Source: Phaeosaccion multiseriatum
Taxonomy: Eukaryota; Ochrophyta, other classes
NCBI GenBank assembly: GCA_965112735.1
Contig: OZ218958.1
Location: 2,108,001-2,172,000, forward strand
Reading direction: 5' to 3'
Length of the DNA stretch: 64,000 bases
In this document: piece by piece, positions 63,353 through 64,000 of the stretch
Layout of the letters: every line of letters starts with the position of its first letter
Numbering within the stretch: position 1 is the first letter of the stretch
Notes under the pieces: generated by a model
Database searches by the model: none
What the model saw: only the letters and a program-made list of their open reading frames with translations
What the model was told of the DNA's origin: nothing
Position numbers and translations under genes: made by a program

Positions 63353-63539
63353 GAAGGAGCAGAGCACGTATGAACTTAAAAACCCTTCTCACTTCTCTGG
63401 AAGAAATGGGTTGGGCGGTCCTCGCTCCTCGTTCGATCGTCCTCTCAGAATTTCGCGCCAGAACCATTTGGGGGCAATTTAAATTCAAACTCCCATCGGC
63501 CTTCAGCCCTCCCTTTCATTACTCTCCACCCTTTTAGAG
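63353..63539. other. Intergenic spacer between two same-strand genes
   Basis: This 187-bp spacer must contain the 3' end of the LRR/EF-hand gene and the promoter of the RING gene. It is AT-richer near 63470-63490 (GGCAATTTAAATTCAAAC). No other feature is seen. Confidence 0.5.
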
Positions 63540-64000
63540 ATGGACGAGGCTGGGGGTGGTGATGAAGGCATGGTCTGGAAGAGGGCTCCTGATCTCGGAA
63601 AGCTACGCAAGCTGGCGTTGTGTCCCCTCTGGTACGTCCTCTGCTGCTTGCAAGGTTTAAGGACCTTGGCGGGAATTAAACATCTCTTTTGCGCGCCTGC
63701 CCCTCTTTCTCCCCCTTTGGTGTGATTGAACTCTGTTCTCCTCAGCAAGGGGATTCTGCAGGACCCGCACAAGTTGAGGAGCTGCAACTGTGTGATGTGC
63801 AAGGAGTGCCTCGAGGAGAGGCTGTGGGACCAATCGGTGTGCCCTGACTGTGGGCTGCCCGCACTGCCCCAAGACATGAAGCCCAGCCAGCTCGTGGGGA
63901 ACATTGTTCGCAGTTACCAGGGGCTAGAGAAGGTCTATCAAGCGCATGTGCTTATGAAAGCCGGAAAAGGAGGGGGAATCGCTGCTGTTGGTAATTCGAA
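63540..64000 (+). CDS. RING-finger protein, BRCA1/BARD1-like, 5' part only
   Basis: Exon 1 (63540-63631) and exon 2 (from 63746) join in phase and run to the window edge, so the gene is incomplete. The first 66 residues hold a RING-type zinc site: CPLC (28-31), then C44-N-C46-V-M-C49-K-E-C52, then CPDC (63-66). RING proteins are typically E3 ubiquitin ligases. The spacing matches BRCA1/BARD1 and Rad18-type RINGs (C-x-H-x2-C-x2-C), but the histidine position holds Cys46. The following DMKPSQLVGNIVRSYQGLEK resembles the helix after the RING in plant BRCA1-like proteins. BRCT repeats, which would decide the assignment, would lie outside the window. Confidence 0.7.

Overview
This window looks like nuclear DNA of a GC-rich, intron-bearing microbial eukaryote. 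The evidence is many short spliceosomal introns (about 70-190 bp, GT-AG plus two likely GC-AG), very short spacers between genes, and core eukaryotic proteins: a transportin-1 type importin, spliceosomal CDC5, histone acetyltransferase NatD, an RWD/DFRP2 protein and an NOL8-like protein. A stramenopile alga, perhaps a eustigmatophyte such as Nannochloropsis/Microchloropsis, would fit the compact genes and the long CCCT microsatellite. That is inference only; no rRNA or organelle marker is present.

Layout. (1) 1-31937 is almost pure satellite DNA: a 177-bp head-to-tail monomer (about 160 copies) with higher-order structure, namely a 12-monomer block repeated twice, a 10-monomer block repeated twice, and duplications over 28-29 monomers. 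It is broken once, at 5850-9347, by a 3.5-kb non-coding mobile element with split direct repeats (A1-x-B1-A2-internal-B2), inserted with no target-site duplication. (2) 31938-32206 is a short edge region whose end resembles the end of that element. (3) 32207-45730 is gene-dense and alternates in strand: NOL8-like (-), transportin-1 (+), RWD protein (-), CDC5 (+), NatD (-), hypothetical (+). (4) 45731-48282 is a nest of small terminal-inverted-repeat (TIR) elements, each flanked by a 6-bp duplication, surrounding a (CCCT)n tract of almost 800 bp. (5) 48283-64000 is again gene-dense: aspartate carbamoyltransferase (+), a 2154-aa IQ-motif protein (-), a large LRR/EF-hand protein (+) and the start of a RING-finger gene (+).

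The genes do not form one pathway. They are mostly housekeeping genes: nuclear import, pre-mRNA splicing, ribosome biogenesis or translation-associated factors, histone acetylation and de novo pyrimidine synthesis. Divergent pairs share spacers of about 110-275 bp, and two convergent pairs have stop codons only 10-16 bp apart, so their 3' UTRs must overlap.

Most unusual are the two repeat systems: the satellite with its split-repeat insertion, and the nested 6-bp-TSD elements beside the aspartate carbamoyltransferase gene. Exon borders were read by eye from splice signals, reading phase and family similarity, without transcript data.
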